A DNA stretch of 64,000 nt from JBGPLJ01 sp963826145. Lineage in GTDB: Bacteria > Pseudomonadota > Gammaproteobacteria > Steroidobacterales > Steroidobacteraceae. The notes beneath the pieces were generated by a model, which was given only the letters and a program-made list of their open reading frames with translations, made no database searches and was not told the DNA's origin. The DNA lies in the NCBI GenBank assembly GCA_963826145.1, contig CAWGVW010000002.1, positions 806,001-870,000 of the forward strand, given 5' to 3'. This document shows, piece by piece, positions 33,301-42,713 of this stretch; within the stretch, counting starts at the first letter, position 1; each line of letters opens with the position of its first letter. The translations under genes were made by a program, and so were the position numbers.

Positions 33301-34836
33301 ATGCCAGTAAGCCGCATCAGAAAAATCATCATCGTCGGGGGCGGAAGCGCGGGTTGGATGAGTGCCGCCGTTCTCGCGCGCTTCCTGAAGCCTCCGCGCG
33401 ACCGCGCACAGCAGGTCGACACCGAGATCGAGCTCATCGAATCCGAGGAGATCGGGATCGTCGGCGTCGGCGAAGCGACAGTGCCGCTCATCCAGGCGTT
33501 CAACCGGGTCGTCGGAATCGCCGAGCGCGATTTCATCGTCGCGACACAGGGTACCTTTAAAGTCGGCATCGAGTTCCGGGACTGGGGGCGCCTCGGCAAC
33601 GTGCACTTCCATGGATTCGGCGACTACGGCGACGTCATCGAGGGTGTGTCACCACACCATCACTGGCTGAAGCTCCGCGAGCTCGGCGATCCGACACCAC
33701 TTGCCGAGTATTCGGTGCCGACGCTCATGAGCCGCCTGCAACGCTTCACGGCTCCGTCGCCGGATCCGGCGTCAGAGGCGTCGCATTTCAAGTACGCCTA
33801 TCACTTTGATGCCGGCCTCTACGCCCGCTATTTGCGCGCACACGCGGAACAGCGGGGTGTCGTGCGGCGGGAAGGCAAAGTCGTCGACGTGCACTTGAAT
33901 GGCGAGACTGGATTTATCGAAGGCGTCACGCTCGAAGGCGGTACACGGATCGATGCCGACTTCTTTATCGATGCATCGGGATTTCGCGGGCTCCTGGTCG
34001 AGCAGGCGCTCAAGACCGGCTACGAAGACTGGTCGAACTGGCTGCCGTGCAATCGCGCGGTCGCCGTTCCCTGCGAAAGCGCCGGTGACCCGTCGCCCTA
34101 CACGCGTTCGACCGCCCGCACGGCCGGCTGGCAGTGGCGCATTCCACTGCAGCACCGCATCGGTAATGGCTATGTCTACTCGAACGCCTACATCAAGGAC
34201 GACGAGGCGCGTGAAACCCTGCTCGCGAATCTCGACGGCAAGGCGATGGCGGACCCGAGGCTCCTTACGTTTACTGCCGGGCGCCGCAAGAAGTTCTGGA
34301 ACCGCAACTGTGTCGCCGTGGGGCTCGCGGGCGGCTTCATGGAGCCGCTCGAATCGACCAGCATCCTCCTCATCCAGACGGCGATCGCGCGGCTCATCGA
34401 CATGTTCCCGGACCGCGACTTCGACCCGGTGATGATCGACGAATACAACCGCCTCGGAATCGCCGAGTACGAGCGCATCCGCGATTTTCTGATCCTGCAT
34501 TACTCGGCCACCGCGCGGACCGATGCGCCGCTCTGGGACTATTGTCGCACCATGAGCCTGCCGGATTCGCTCACGCACAAGATCGAGGTCTTCAAGAGCT
34601 GCGGCCGGGTGGTCAGCTACAACGAGGACTCCTTCCTCGAGCCGAGCTGGATTGCGATCTTCGTCGGGCAGGGCATCGTGCCGAAGCGTTACGACCCGAT
34701 CATCGACAGCATCGATGAGGAGCGCCTGAAGCGCGGCATGCAGCAGCGGCGCATGGCGGTGCTGCGCGCCGTGGAAGCGATGCCGCGGCATCGCGACTTC
34801 ATCGCGCGCCAGTGCGCGGCGCCACCGCCCAAGTGA
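33301..34836 (+). CDS. Flavin-dependent tryptophan halogenase family protein
   Basis: 511 residues from ATG 33301; a GTG at 33286 is in frame. FAD motif at the N terminus (IIIVGGGSAGWMSAAVLARF), then GVGEATVPLIQAFNRVVGI and TFKVGIEFRDWG, with the lysine that matches the catalytic Lys of PrnA/RebH. The halogenase signature WxWxIP is present in GWQWRIPLQHR, and the C-terminal GLAGGFMEPLESTSILLIQTA is typical. These enzymes make hypohalous acid from FADH2, O2 and halide. Members near sugar and TonB genes in Caulobacter-like bacteria have unknown substrates. It is divergent from the xylose operon. Confidence 0.88.
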   Translation: MPVSRIRKIIIVGGGSAGWMSAAVLARFLKPPRDRAQQVDTEIELIESEEIGIVGVGEATVPLIQAFNRVVGIAERDFIVATQGTFKVGIEFRDWGRLGNVHFHGFGDYGDVIEGVSPHHHWLKLRELGDPTPLAEYSVPTLMSRLQRFTAPSPDPASEASHFKYAYHFDAGLYARYLRAHAEQRGVVRREGKVVDVHLNGETGFIEGVTLEGGTRIDADFFIDASGFRGLLVEQALKTGYEDWSNWLPCNRAVAVPCESAGDPSPYTRSTARTAGWQWRIPLQHRIGNGYVYSNAYIKDDEARETLLANLDGKAMADPRLLTFTAGRRKKFWNRNCVAVGLAGGFMEPLESTSILLIQTAIARLIDMFPDRDFDPVMIDEYNRLGIAEYERIRDFLILHYSATARTDAPLWDYCRTMSLPDSLTHKIEVFKSCGRVVSYNEDSFLEPSWIAIFVGQGIVPKRYDPIIDSIDEERLKRGMQQRRMAVLRAVEAMPRHRDFIARQCAAPPPK

Positions 34837-34879
34837 ACCGAGATTGATTGAAAATCAATTGGCCGCATCCGGGAGAATC

Positions 34880-35293
34880 GTGGGTCCCCTCCGCTATACA
34901 TTCGTTCGGGTTGTCTTGCGTCGCCTAAGGGAGGCTCCGCAACACGACCCCGTGCCGAGCGCCCTGTGCGTGACGGTCATGCTCGCGGGACTTAACGTCA
35001 TGACTGCGGCCCTGCTCGCTCGACGCTGGTGGAATTGGGGGCGGCTCTTCGATAACAGCTCGGATGTTCGGCTGGCATTGAGCTTCGCGCTGGTCGTCGG
35101 GATCGGTGCCGTGCAGTACCAGCTCTGGGTTGCGGGCGACCGACTGATGCCGACGCTCGAAGCCGTGATGCACGAGGCGGCGCCGCAGCGCCGGCGCCGA
35201 ATGCGCATCGCCTGGATATACGTGCTCGCAAGTGTTGCTGCGCTCGCGGCAGTCGTAGCGCTGCTCGTCGGCGGACAATCGCGAATTGGCTAG
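34880..35293 (+). CDS. Small membrane protein, unknown
   Basis: 137 residues from GTG 34880, which has GGGAGA 3 bases upstream; a TTG at 34844 is in frame but lies on a small palindrome (TTGATT GAA AATCAA). Three hydrophobic helices can be seen: ALCVTVMLAGLNVMTAALLA, VRLALSFALVVGIGAVQYQL and IAWIYVLASVAALAAVVALLV. There is a basic loop (QRRRRMR) before the last one. I do not recognise a family. It follows the halogenase by 43 bases on the same strand. Confidence 0.55.
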   Translation: MGPLRYTFVRVVLRRLREAPQHDPVPSALCVTVMLAGLNVMTAALLARRWWNWGRLFDNSSDVRLALSFALVVGIGAVQYQLWVAGDRLMPTLEAVMHEAAPQRRRRMRIAWIYVLASVAALAAVVALLVGGQSRIG

Positions 35294-35375
35294 CGCGTCG
35301 GCCTGTCGCGCTCCCACACGGATCGCCCCGCCTTCAACGACCACGCACATGCTCGTGATCGCCTTCGCACCCGTA

Positions 35376-36353
35376 TCAGGTCTTCACGACCCGCTGATCA
35401 ATCGCGCCGAATATGCTTTGGCCCGACGCATCCAGCATCTCGATCCGGACGCGATCGCCGAAGCGCAGGAAGGGCGTGCGCGCGCCGCCTTGTTCGAGCT
35501 GTTCGAGCACGCGCCGTTCGGCGATGCAGGCGGAACCTTGCGAACGATCGTAGTTCGAGACCGTGCCGGAGCCGACGATGCTGCCGGAGCCGAGCCTCCG
35601 CGTTTTCGTCACGTGCGCGATCAGCTGCGCAAAGTCGAACGTCATGTCGACGCCGGCGTTCGGGCGTCCGAAGAGCACGCCATTGACGTGCGTGATGAGC
35701 GGCAGGTTGACCTTGCCGCCATCCCAGGCCGCGCCCATCTCATCTGGGGTAACCGCGACCGGTGAAAAGGCCGTCGCCGGCTTCGACTGATAGAAGCCGA
35801 AGCCCTTGGCGAGCTCAGCGGGAATCAGATTGCGCAGCGACCAGTCGTTCACCAGCATCACGAGCTTGATGTGAGCGCGCGCCGCCTCGCGACTGGTCGC
35901 GATCGGTACGTCGTCTGTAATCACTGCGACCTCTGCCTCGAGATCGATACCGAATTCCTCGCTCGGCACCGGCATGTCGTCGGTCGGGCCGATGAGGTCA
36001 TCTGATCCGCCCTGGTAAACGAGCGGATCCGTCCAGAAGCTCGCCGGCATTTCCGCGCCGCGCGCTTTGCGCACGAGTTCCACGTGATTCACATACGCAC
36101 TGCCGTCGACCCAGTGATACGCACGGGGTAGCGGCGCCGCCGCGGACTTCGGATCGAAGGCGACTCCTTTCTCTTTGCCGCTCTCGAGCGCCGCCGCGGC
36201 TTGTTCCAGCTTCGGCGCGGCGTCGTCCCAACGATCAAGCGCGCTCTGCAACGTCGCCGCGATCTGCGGCACGACAAGCGCGCGCTTCAGATCCCGCGAC
36301 ACGACGACAAGCGTGCCATCTCTCCCACCAGCCTTGAGCGACGCGAGTTTCAC
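35376..36353 (-). CDS. Fumarylacetoacetate hydrolase family protein
   Basis: 325 residues from GTG 36353. N-terminal MKLASLKAGGRDGTLVVVSRD is like the fumarylacetoacetase/2-keto-4-pentenoate hydratase group in beta- and gammaproteobacteria. Metal and substrate blocks: EEFGIDLEAEVAVITDDVP (E.E ligands), IKLVMLVNDWSLRNL, KGFGFYQSKPATAFSPVAVT and TRRLGSGSIVGSGTVSN. C-C bond hydrolysis, for example in tyrosine breakdown, is the usual assignment. No homogentisate genes are adjacent, so the substrate is open. It differs from the XylX-type FAH protein at 31951-33120 in length and motifs. Repeat C2 follows its start upstream. Confidence 0.82.
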   Translation of the reverse strand: MKLASLKAGGRDGTLVVVSRDLKRALVVPQIAATLQSALDRWDDAAPKLEQAAAALESGKEKGVAFDPKSAAAPLPRAYHWVDGSAYVNHVELVRKARGAEMPASFWTDPLVYQGGSDDLIGPTDDMPVPSEEFGIDLEAEVAVITDDVPIATSREAARAHIKLVMLVNDWSLRNLIPAELAKGFGFYQSKPATAFSPVAVTPDEMGAAWDGGKVNLPLITHVNGVLFGRPNAGVDMTFDFAQLIAHVTKTRRLGSGSIVGSGTVSNYDRSQGSACIAERRVLEQLEQGGARTPFLRFGDRVRIEMLDASGQSIFGAIDQRVVKT

Positions 36354-36370
36354 GGCACGGAGACGTCAGA

Positions 36371-36487
36371 GCGCCGGCCCAAGCGGGGAAGTCCTTTCGG
36401 GATCGTAAAAAACAGGATGTTTTTTCCGAAGCCTACAGGGATGTATTCACGGCGGTCCCGAAAGGACTTCCCCGCTTGGGCCGGCGC
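36371..36487. repeat. Inverted repeat family C, copy 2 (constant core, variable arms)
   Basis: Perfect 32-base arms (36371-36402, starting GCGCCGGCCCAAGCGGGGAA, and 36456-36487) enclose a 53-base core. On the minus strand the core reads CCGCCGTGAATACATCCCTG and onward, nearly identical to the core of copy 1 at 19487-19538. The arms share only a loose pattern with those of copy 1 (GGGGA.G..CTTT.GGGA) but pair with each other perfectly. It lies between the FAH gene start and the thiolase stop. Confidence 0.9.
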
Positions 36488-36501
36488 CAACGTAACGAAC
36501 A

Positions 36502-37789
36502 TCACGCGCGCTCAAGAATCGCGGTGACCCCCATGCCACCGGCGGTGCACACGGAGATGAGGCCGCGCTTGCCGGTGCTCGTGGAGAGGAGCTTGGCGAG
36601 CGTCGCGACGATGCGCGTGCCGGTCGCCGCGAACGGATGGCCGAGCGCGACGCTCGAGCCCTTGATGTTGAGTTTCGACCGGTCGATGCTGCCGAGCGGC
36701 GCCGCAAGGCCGAGGTTATCGCGGCAGAACTCCGCCGATTCCCAGGCCTTGAGCGTGCACAGCACCTGCGCCGCGAACGCTTCGTGGAGTTCATAGAAGT
36801 CGAAGTCCTGGAGCTTCAGGTTCGCGTCCTTCAGCATTGCGGGCACCGCATAGGCCGGCGCCATCAGCAGAGCCTTCTTTGGCCACGAAGTCGACGGCGG
36901 CGACCTTGCCGTAGGAAAGATAGGCCTGGATCGGGAGGTTCCGCGCGCGCGCCCAGTCTTCGCTCGCAAGAAGCACCGCTGAAGCGCCATCCGTGAGCGG
37001 CGTGCTGTTGCCCGCCGTGAGCGTGCCGGCGCCGGAGAAGTCGAAAGCGGGCCTCAGTTTCGCGAGCCGCTCGAGGCTCGTGTCCGCGCGGACGTTGTTG
37101 TCCATCGAGAGTCCCTGGTACTCGAACACGAGGTCCTTGTAGAAACCTTCCTTGTAGGCGGCCGTCGCCTTCTGATGACTCTCGAGTGCGAACTGGTCCT
37201 GGCTCTCGCGCGAGATCTGCCAGCGCTTCGCCATCTGTTCGCAATGCTGGCCCATCGACATGCCGGTACGGGGCTCGATGACTCCCGGCAACACGGGTTT
37301 GAAATGCTTCGGCCTCAGCCCAAACCACGGCTTGATCTTCTGCCAGGCGGATTTTCCGCGCGCACTCCGGAGCAGGAGCTGCTGATACGAGCGTGGATAA
37401 ACGACCGGCGGATCGCTGGCGCTGTCGACCCCGGCGGCGATGCCACTTTCGATCTGGCCGAGCGCGATCTTATTGCCGATGAGGATGGCTGCTTCGAGGC
37501 TCGTGCCGCAGGCCCGCTGCACATCGACGCCGGGTGTCTCCGCGGCGAGGCCACAACCGAGGACCGATTCGCGCGTTAGGTTGTAGTCGCGCGAATGCTT
37601 GATGACCGCGCCGGCTGCGACATCTCCAAGCCGCTCGCCCTTGAGTTTGTAGCGGTCGACGACGCCGCGCAGCGTCGCGGTCAGCATGTCCTGATTGCCG
37701 AGCGTCGCGTACACGCCGAGCGAGCGGGCGAACGGAATGCGGGTCCCGCCGACGATGGCGACCCGGCGTACGGAAGACCCTGCGAGCAT
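36502..37789 (-). pseudogene. FadI-like acetyl-CoA C-acyltransferase, one frameshift
   Basis: From ATG 37789: VRRVAIVGGTRIPFARSLGV, the catalytic Cys in VQRACGTSLEAAIL, GIAAGVDSASDPPVVYP and GTLTAGNSTPLTDGASAVLL. After SYGKVAAVDFVAKE the frame breaks at about 36873-36874. It continues in another frame as ALLMAPAYAVPAML, YELHEAFAAQVLCTLKAWES, the catalytic His in ALGHPFAATGTRIV and the Cys in CTAGGMGVTAILER. Removing one base yields 428 residues, normal for FadI-type thiolases of beta-oxidation. All active-site residues are intact. There is no neighbouring FadJ partner. Confidence 0.84.
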
Positions 37790-37874
37790 GGCTGTTTACT
37801 CCCGGTTAAATTTTCGTGCCGCGGCCGGCGGACACGGCGCTCCGACCGAGCGTGCGATCCGGCTAGAATGCCAC

Positions 37875-39254
37875 ATGATCGAGTGCTTCGCGCACCACGC
37901 CACACCCGAGATTCGAAAGCACCTGAGCTCGATCGTGAAGCTCGGGCTGCCGCTCATCGTCAACAATCTCGCCATCTCCGGCATGGGGCTCGCCGATACC
38001 GTCATCACCGGGCACTACGCGACGCACGACCAGGCGGCCGTGTCCGTGGGATTCAATTTCTACGTCATCTTCTATCTCGCGGGACTCGGCGTGCTGATGG
38101 CCGTGAGTCCGATAACGGCGCACGCCTACGGGGCCGGACGGCATCGAAGCGTCGGCGACTTCATGCGCCATGCGGTGTGGCTGAGTTTCGGGCTGTCCGC
38201 TGTCCTCATCGTTGTGATGCTCATTGCGTTTGGGCCCGTGATGCGCCTCATCGGCGTCGATCCGACCATCGTGCCGCTAGCGCGCAAGTACGTGCACGCG
38301 CTTGCCTTTGGACTGCCGGGCGTACTGGCTTATCTCGCGCTCCGCTATACGAGCGAGGGTCTCGGCCAAACGCGGCCGGCCATGTACTGCTCGACCCTCG
38401 GCTTCGCGGCCACGGTGCTCTTCGACTACCTGCTCGTGTTCGGCAAGCTCGGTCTTCCCGAGATGGGCGCGCTCGGCTGCGCCGTCACCACCATGAGTGT
38501 GAAGTGGCTGATGCTCGGCACGCTCTACTGGTACATGAAGAGCCGCCGTTTCTACCACCCGTTCGAACTCTTCGGCTCCTTCGCCTGGCCGAACACGGAA
38601 CGCCTGCGCGAGATCGTGGCGCTCGGCCTGCCGATTGCGGGCAGCGTCTGCGCGGAGGGCACGCTCTTTTCGGTGGCGGGGCTCCTGATGGGTTCGTTCG
38701 GCGCGCAGACCATCGCCGCGCACCAGAGCGCGTTGAGTTACGCCTCGCTCATGTTCATGGTGCCGCTCGCGATGCATTCGGCCATGACCGTGCACGTCGG
38801 TCACACCAATGGCCGCGGCGATCATGCGGCCGCACGACGGGCGGGTTTCGTCGGCATCGCACTCTGCGCCGCCATCATGACCGTGTCCGCGATCGTGATC
38901 TTCATCGCCCACGGCTCCATCGCCCGGCTCTATTCGAACGATCCGGTCGTGCAGAGCATGACCGCGGGCCTCCTGCTCCTTGCCGGCGTCTTCCAGATCG
39001 GCGATGGCCTGCAGGTCGGCGCGGCGGGTGCGCTGCGCGGATTCCGCGATACTCGCGTTCCGATGGTCTGCAATGTCATCGCCTACTGGGCCATAGGATT
39101 TCCCCTTGCCTATGGGCTCGGCGTTACGGCGCATCTCGGACCACGCGGAGTGTGGTGGGGCCTCATCGCCGGCATCCTCGTCTGCGCGCTGCTCCTGAAC
39201 CTGCGCTACCGGAGCATCTCGCTCAAGGTGGTCAAACAGGCCGCCGCCGTGTAG
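37875..39254 (+). CDS. MATE family efflux transporter
   Basis: 459 residues from ATG 37875. Twelve membrane helices, with LGLPLIVNNLAISGMGLADTV, the SPITAHAYGAGRH loop, ALRYTSEGLGQTRPAMYCST and the repeat-half motifs LGLPIAGSVCAEGTLFSVAG and LGSFG-like MGSFGAQTIAAHQ, then AGALRGFRDTRVPM. This is the NorM-type layout for Na+ or H+-driven export of cationic compounds. Length is standard. It diverges from the thiolase gene by 85 bases. No frameshifts are seen, in contrast to the genes directly downstream. Confidence 0.88.
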   Translation: MIECFAHHATPEIRKHLSSIVKLGLPLIVNNLAISGMGLADTVITGHYATHDQAAVSVGFNFYVIFYLAGLGVLMAVSPITAHAYGAGRHRSVGDFMRHAVWLSFGLSAVLIVVMLIAFGPVMRLIGVDPTIVPLARKYVHALAFGLPGVLAYLALRYTSEGLGQTRPAMYCSTLGFAATVLFDYLLVFGKLGLPEMGALGCAVTTMSVKWLMLGTLYWYMKSRRFYHPFELFGSFAWPNTERLREIVALGLPIAGSVCAEGTLFSVAGLLMGSFGAQTIAAHQSALSYASLMFMVPLAMHSAMTVHVGHTNGRGDHAAARRAGFVGIALCAAIMTVSAIVIFIAHGSIARLYSNDPVVQSMTAGLLLLAGVFQIGDGLQVGAAGALRGFRDTRVPMVCNVIAYWAIGFPLAYGLGVTAHLGPRGVWWGLIAGILVCALLLNLRYRSISLKVVKQAAAV

Positions 39255-39267
39255 TTTTCCCGGGGCG

Positions 39268-40194
39268 ATGGCAGCCCAGGAACTCGAACAACAAGACCGA
39301 AAACGAATTGCTGCGCAAGATCGCGCAGCTTCCCCTGCTGGACGGGGACGACGGACATCGTCCCGCTCACCGGTGGCATCACCAATCGCAACTACTGCGT
39401 CACGGACGCGAGCGGAGACCGCTACGTCGTACGGCTCGGCCGTGACATTCCCGCGCATGGCGTCATGCGCTTCAACGAACTCGCGGCCGCGAAAGCGGCG
39501 TTTGCGGCCGGCATTTCGCCCGGAGGTCGTCTACGCCGGCGAGCGGCGTGCTGGTGAGCCGCTTCATCGCTGGCACGACGTTCACACCGGAGCGCGTGCG
39601 CGAGCCGCGCAACCTCCACCGCATCGTCGATCTCGTGAAGCGCTGTCATCACGACATGCCGCGAGCACTTCCAGGGGCCCGCGCTCATGTTCTGGGTGTT
39701 CCAGGTCGTGCGCAGCTATCTCGCGCCTCCTCGCAGAGCAATCGCTCGAATCCCTACGACATCGGGCTCGATGTGCTCGCGGAGAAATGCGAGCGGCTGG
39801 AGCAGGCGCTCGGTCCGGTGAGCATCGTCTTCGGTCACAACGATCTGCTCGCCGCCAATCTCATGGACGACGGCAAGCGCCTCTGGCTCATCGACTGGGA
39901 CTACGCCGGCTTCAACAGCCCGCTCTTCGATCTCGCGAATCTCGCCTCCAACAACGAGCTCACGCCCGGCGATGGAGTCGCTCCTGCTCGACCGGTATTT
40001 CGGAGCCCACCGAGGCCACGATGCAGCGCCGGGCGTTTCGCGCCATGAAGTGCGCCTCGCTCCTGCGCGAGACACTCTGGGGCGCGGCCTCGCGCATCAC
40101 GTCGACGATCGATTTCGACTACACCGCCTACGCGCGCGACAACCTCGCGCGCTTCGATCGCAGTGGGCCGAGTTCGAGACGGAGCCATGGCTGA
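39268..40194 (+). pseudogene. Choline/ethanolamine kinase-like phosphotransferase, about eight frameshifts
   Basis: Frame-hopping translation from ATG 39268 gives a coherent kinase: ENELLRKIAQLPLLDG, IVPLTGGITNRNYCVTD (glycine loop), RYVVRLGRDIPAHGVMRFNE, VLVSRFIAGTTFTPERVREP, IVFGHNDLLAANLMDDGKRL (catalytic Asp), WLIDWDYAGFNSPLFDLANL, and LLRETLWGAASRITSTIDFD. Apparent single-base gains occur near 39282, 39354, 39522, 39540, 39661, 39726, 39969 and 40007. No motif is damaged by substitution. The 3' end is uncertain because it overlaps the next gene. The family phosphorylates choline or similar amino alcohols. Confidence 0.7.
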
Positions 40195-42649
40195 GTTTCC
40201 GTCGCAGGCGCGTGCGGTCGTCATCGGCGGTGGGATCGTCGGCTGCTCGACCGCCTATCACCTGGCGAAGCTCGGGTGGAACGACACGGTGATTGTCGAG
40301 CGGCACAAGCTCACGTCCGGATCGACACACCACGCCGCGGGACTCGTCGGGCAGCTGCGCACGAGCGCCAACATCACGCAGATGCTCGGCGCCTCGGTCG
40401 CGCTCTACAACACGCTTGAAGCCGAGACCGGGCTTGCGAGCGGCTGGCAGATGAACGGCGGCCTGCGTCTCGCCTGCAATGAGGCGCGCTGGATTGAGCT
40501 CAAGCGCCAGGCGACGACCGCGCGTTCGTTCGGCCTTGAGATGCACCTCCTCGCGCCGAAGGAAGCGCTCGCACTTTGGCCGATCATGGAAATCGGAGAT
40601 CTCGTCGGTGCGGCCTTCCTGCCGACAGATGGCCAGGTGAATCCGTCGGACATCACTCAGTCACTCGCCAAGGGTGCACGACTGCGCGGCGTGACGATTC
40701 TGGAAGACACGGCGGTGACGGGTATCGAACTCAAAGCTGGCCGAGTCGCTGCCGTGCTCACCGCGCGGGGCCGCATCGCCTGCGAAGTCGTCGTGAATTG
40801 CGCCGGACAATGGGCGCGACAGGTCGGCCAGATGGCGGGCGTCAACGTGCCGCTGGTTTCCGTGCAGCACCAGTATCTCGATCACCGACACGATTCCCGG
40901 CGTAAAGCGGGGATTGCCGACGCTGCGCGATCCCGATCGGCTCACCTATTACAAGGAGGACGTCGGCGGCCTCGTGATGGGCGGCTACGAGCCGAATCCG
41001 ATTCCCTGGGCGGTCGACGGCTTCCCGGAGAATTTCAATTTTCAGCTGCTGCAGCCGGACTGGGATCACTTCCAGCCGATCCTCGAACTCGCGATGGCGC
41101 GCGTGCCGGCGCTCGATTCGGCCGGGGTCAAGGAACTCATCAACGGTCCCGAGAGTTTCACGCCGGACGGCAATTTCATTCTGGGCCCGGCCCCGAGTGT
41201 CAGCGGGCTTTTACGTGGGCGCGGGATTCAATGCGTTCGGCATTGCCTGCGGCCGGCGGCGCGGGCAAGGTGCTGGCGGAGTGGATCGTCGGCGGTGAAG
41301 CGCCGTTCGACGTCTGGCCGGTCGATATCCGTCGCTTCGGCACGCCGCACGCCGATATCGATTGGGTGCGCACGTCGCACGCTGGAGCTCTACGGCAAGC
41401 ACTACACCATCGCCTGGCCGGGCGAGGAGCACCGAGAGCGGCCGGCCGCTGCGCCGTTCACCGCTGTACGACTCGTTGAAGGACCAGGGCGCAGTGTTCG
41501 GCGAGAAGCTCGGCTGGGAGCGGCCGAACTGGTTCGCGGCCGCAGGCGAATCGGCGACACGATGAGTACAGCTTTGCGCGACCCGAATTGGTTCGATGCA
41601 GTTGCGCGCGAGCATCGTGCCGCTCGCGAACGGGTCGCGTCTTCGATCAGACTTCGTTCGCGAAATTCCAGATGATTGGTCGCGATGCCGAGAAGGCGCT
41701 CGAGCTGGATCTGCGCGAACGACGTCGCGAAGCCGCCTGGCAGTCTCGTCTACACGCAGATGCTCAACAGCAAAGGGCGGCATCGAGTGCGACCTGACGG
41801 TCTACCGCATCTGGACGAAGATCGCTTTTACATCGTCACGGGCACGGGATTCGCAACACACGACTTCGACTGGATTTCGCGCCAGATTCCCGCCGGGACT
41901 CGAGGCGCAACTCATCGACGTGACTTCGGCAACTGTGTGCTCGCGCTCATGGGACCCGAATGCGCGCAAGGTGCTCGAGAAAGTGACGCGCGACGATGTT
42001 TCGAATGCCGGCTTTCCGCTTCGGCCCGGCAAGCGCATTGACAATTGCCGGTGCATCGGTGCTCGCATTGCGCGTGACCTATGTCGGCGAGCTTGGCTGG
42101 GAGATCCACGTGCCGGTCGAAGTCGGGACCGCGCGTCTACGGGGCGTTGATGGAAGCGGGCGCCGACGTTCGGCATCGTGAATGCCGGCTACCGCGCGAT
42201 CGAGACGCTGCGCCTCGAGAAAGGCTATCGCGCATGGGGCTCCGACATCGGGCCGGATCACAGTCCGTTCGAAGCGGGCCTCGGCTGGGCGGTGAAGCTC
42301 AAGACCGACCATCCATTTCTCGGCCGCGAGGCACTGGAGAAGCAACGCACAGCGCCGCTCAGGAAATGGCTCTGCGGCTTCACGGTCGACGATCCGACAG
42401 GTCGTGCTGCTCGGGTCGCGAAACGATCTATCGCAATGGCGAGCGTGTGGGCTGGCTGTCGAGCGGTGGCTACGGTCACACCGTCAGAAGGCCATCGGCT
42501 ACGGCTACGTGCGGCGGGCGAATGGCGTCGACCGTGAGTATCTCCTCGAGCGGCAGTGTACGAACTCGAAGTGGCAACGGAGCGCACGCCCTGCAAGACT
42601 CCACCTCGGGCCGCTGTACGACCCGAAGATGGAGAGAATCAAGGCGTAA
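40187..42649 (+). pseudogene. Dimethylglycine/sarcosine dehydrogenase-like FAD oxidoreductase with GcvT domain, many frameshifts
   Basis: From ATG 40187: FAD motif AVVIGGGIVGCSTAYHLAKLG, HAAGLVGQLRTSANITQMLG, then clean frame for about 700 bases to VSVQHQYL. After that the coding frame changes repeatedly: TLRDPDRLTYYKEDVGGLV and GGYEPNPIPWAVDGFPENF; FNAFGIA; ELYGKHYTIAWPGEEH; SPLYDSLKDQGAVFGEKLGW; GcvT-like blocks KFQMIGRDAEKALEL, VTYVGELGWEIHVPVE, YRAIETLRLEKGYRAWGSDI and HPFLGREALEK; ending LGPLYDPKMERIKA at 42649. The order fits an ~810-residue folate-dependent N-demethylating dehydrogenase. Most breaks are single-base gains. Confidence 0.78.
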
Positions 42650-42658
42650 ATCAAGAGA

Positions 42659-42689
42659 AACGGGGCGCCCGTGCGCCCCGTTCTCGTTT
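42659..42689. terminator. Probable bidirectional terminator
   Basis: CGGGGCGC (42661-42668) pairs with GCGCCCCG (42673-42680) around CCGT, followed by TTCTCGTTT on the plus strand and by a matching GTTTCTC on the other strand. It lies exactly between the convergent ends of the dehydrogenase-like gene and the APC permease gene. Confidence 0.75.
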
Positions 42690-42713
42690 CACTTCCATCG
42701 CAAAACAACCGGT

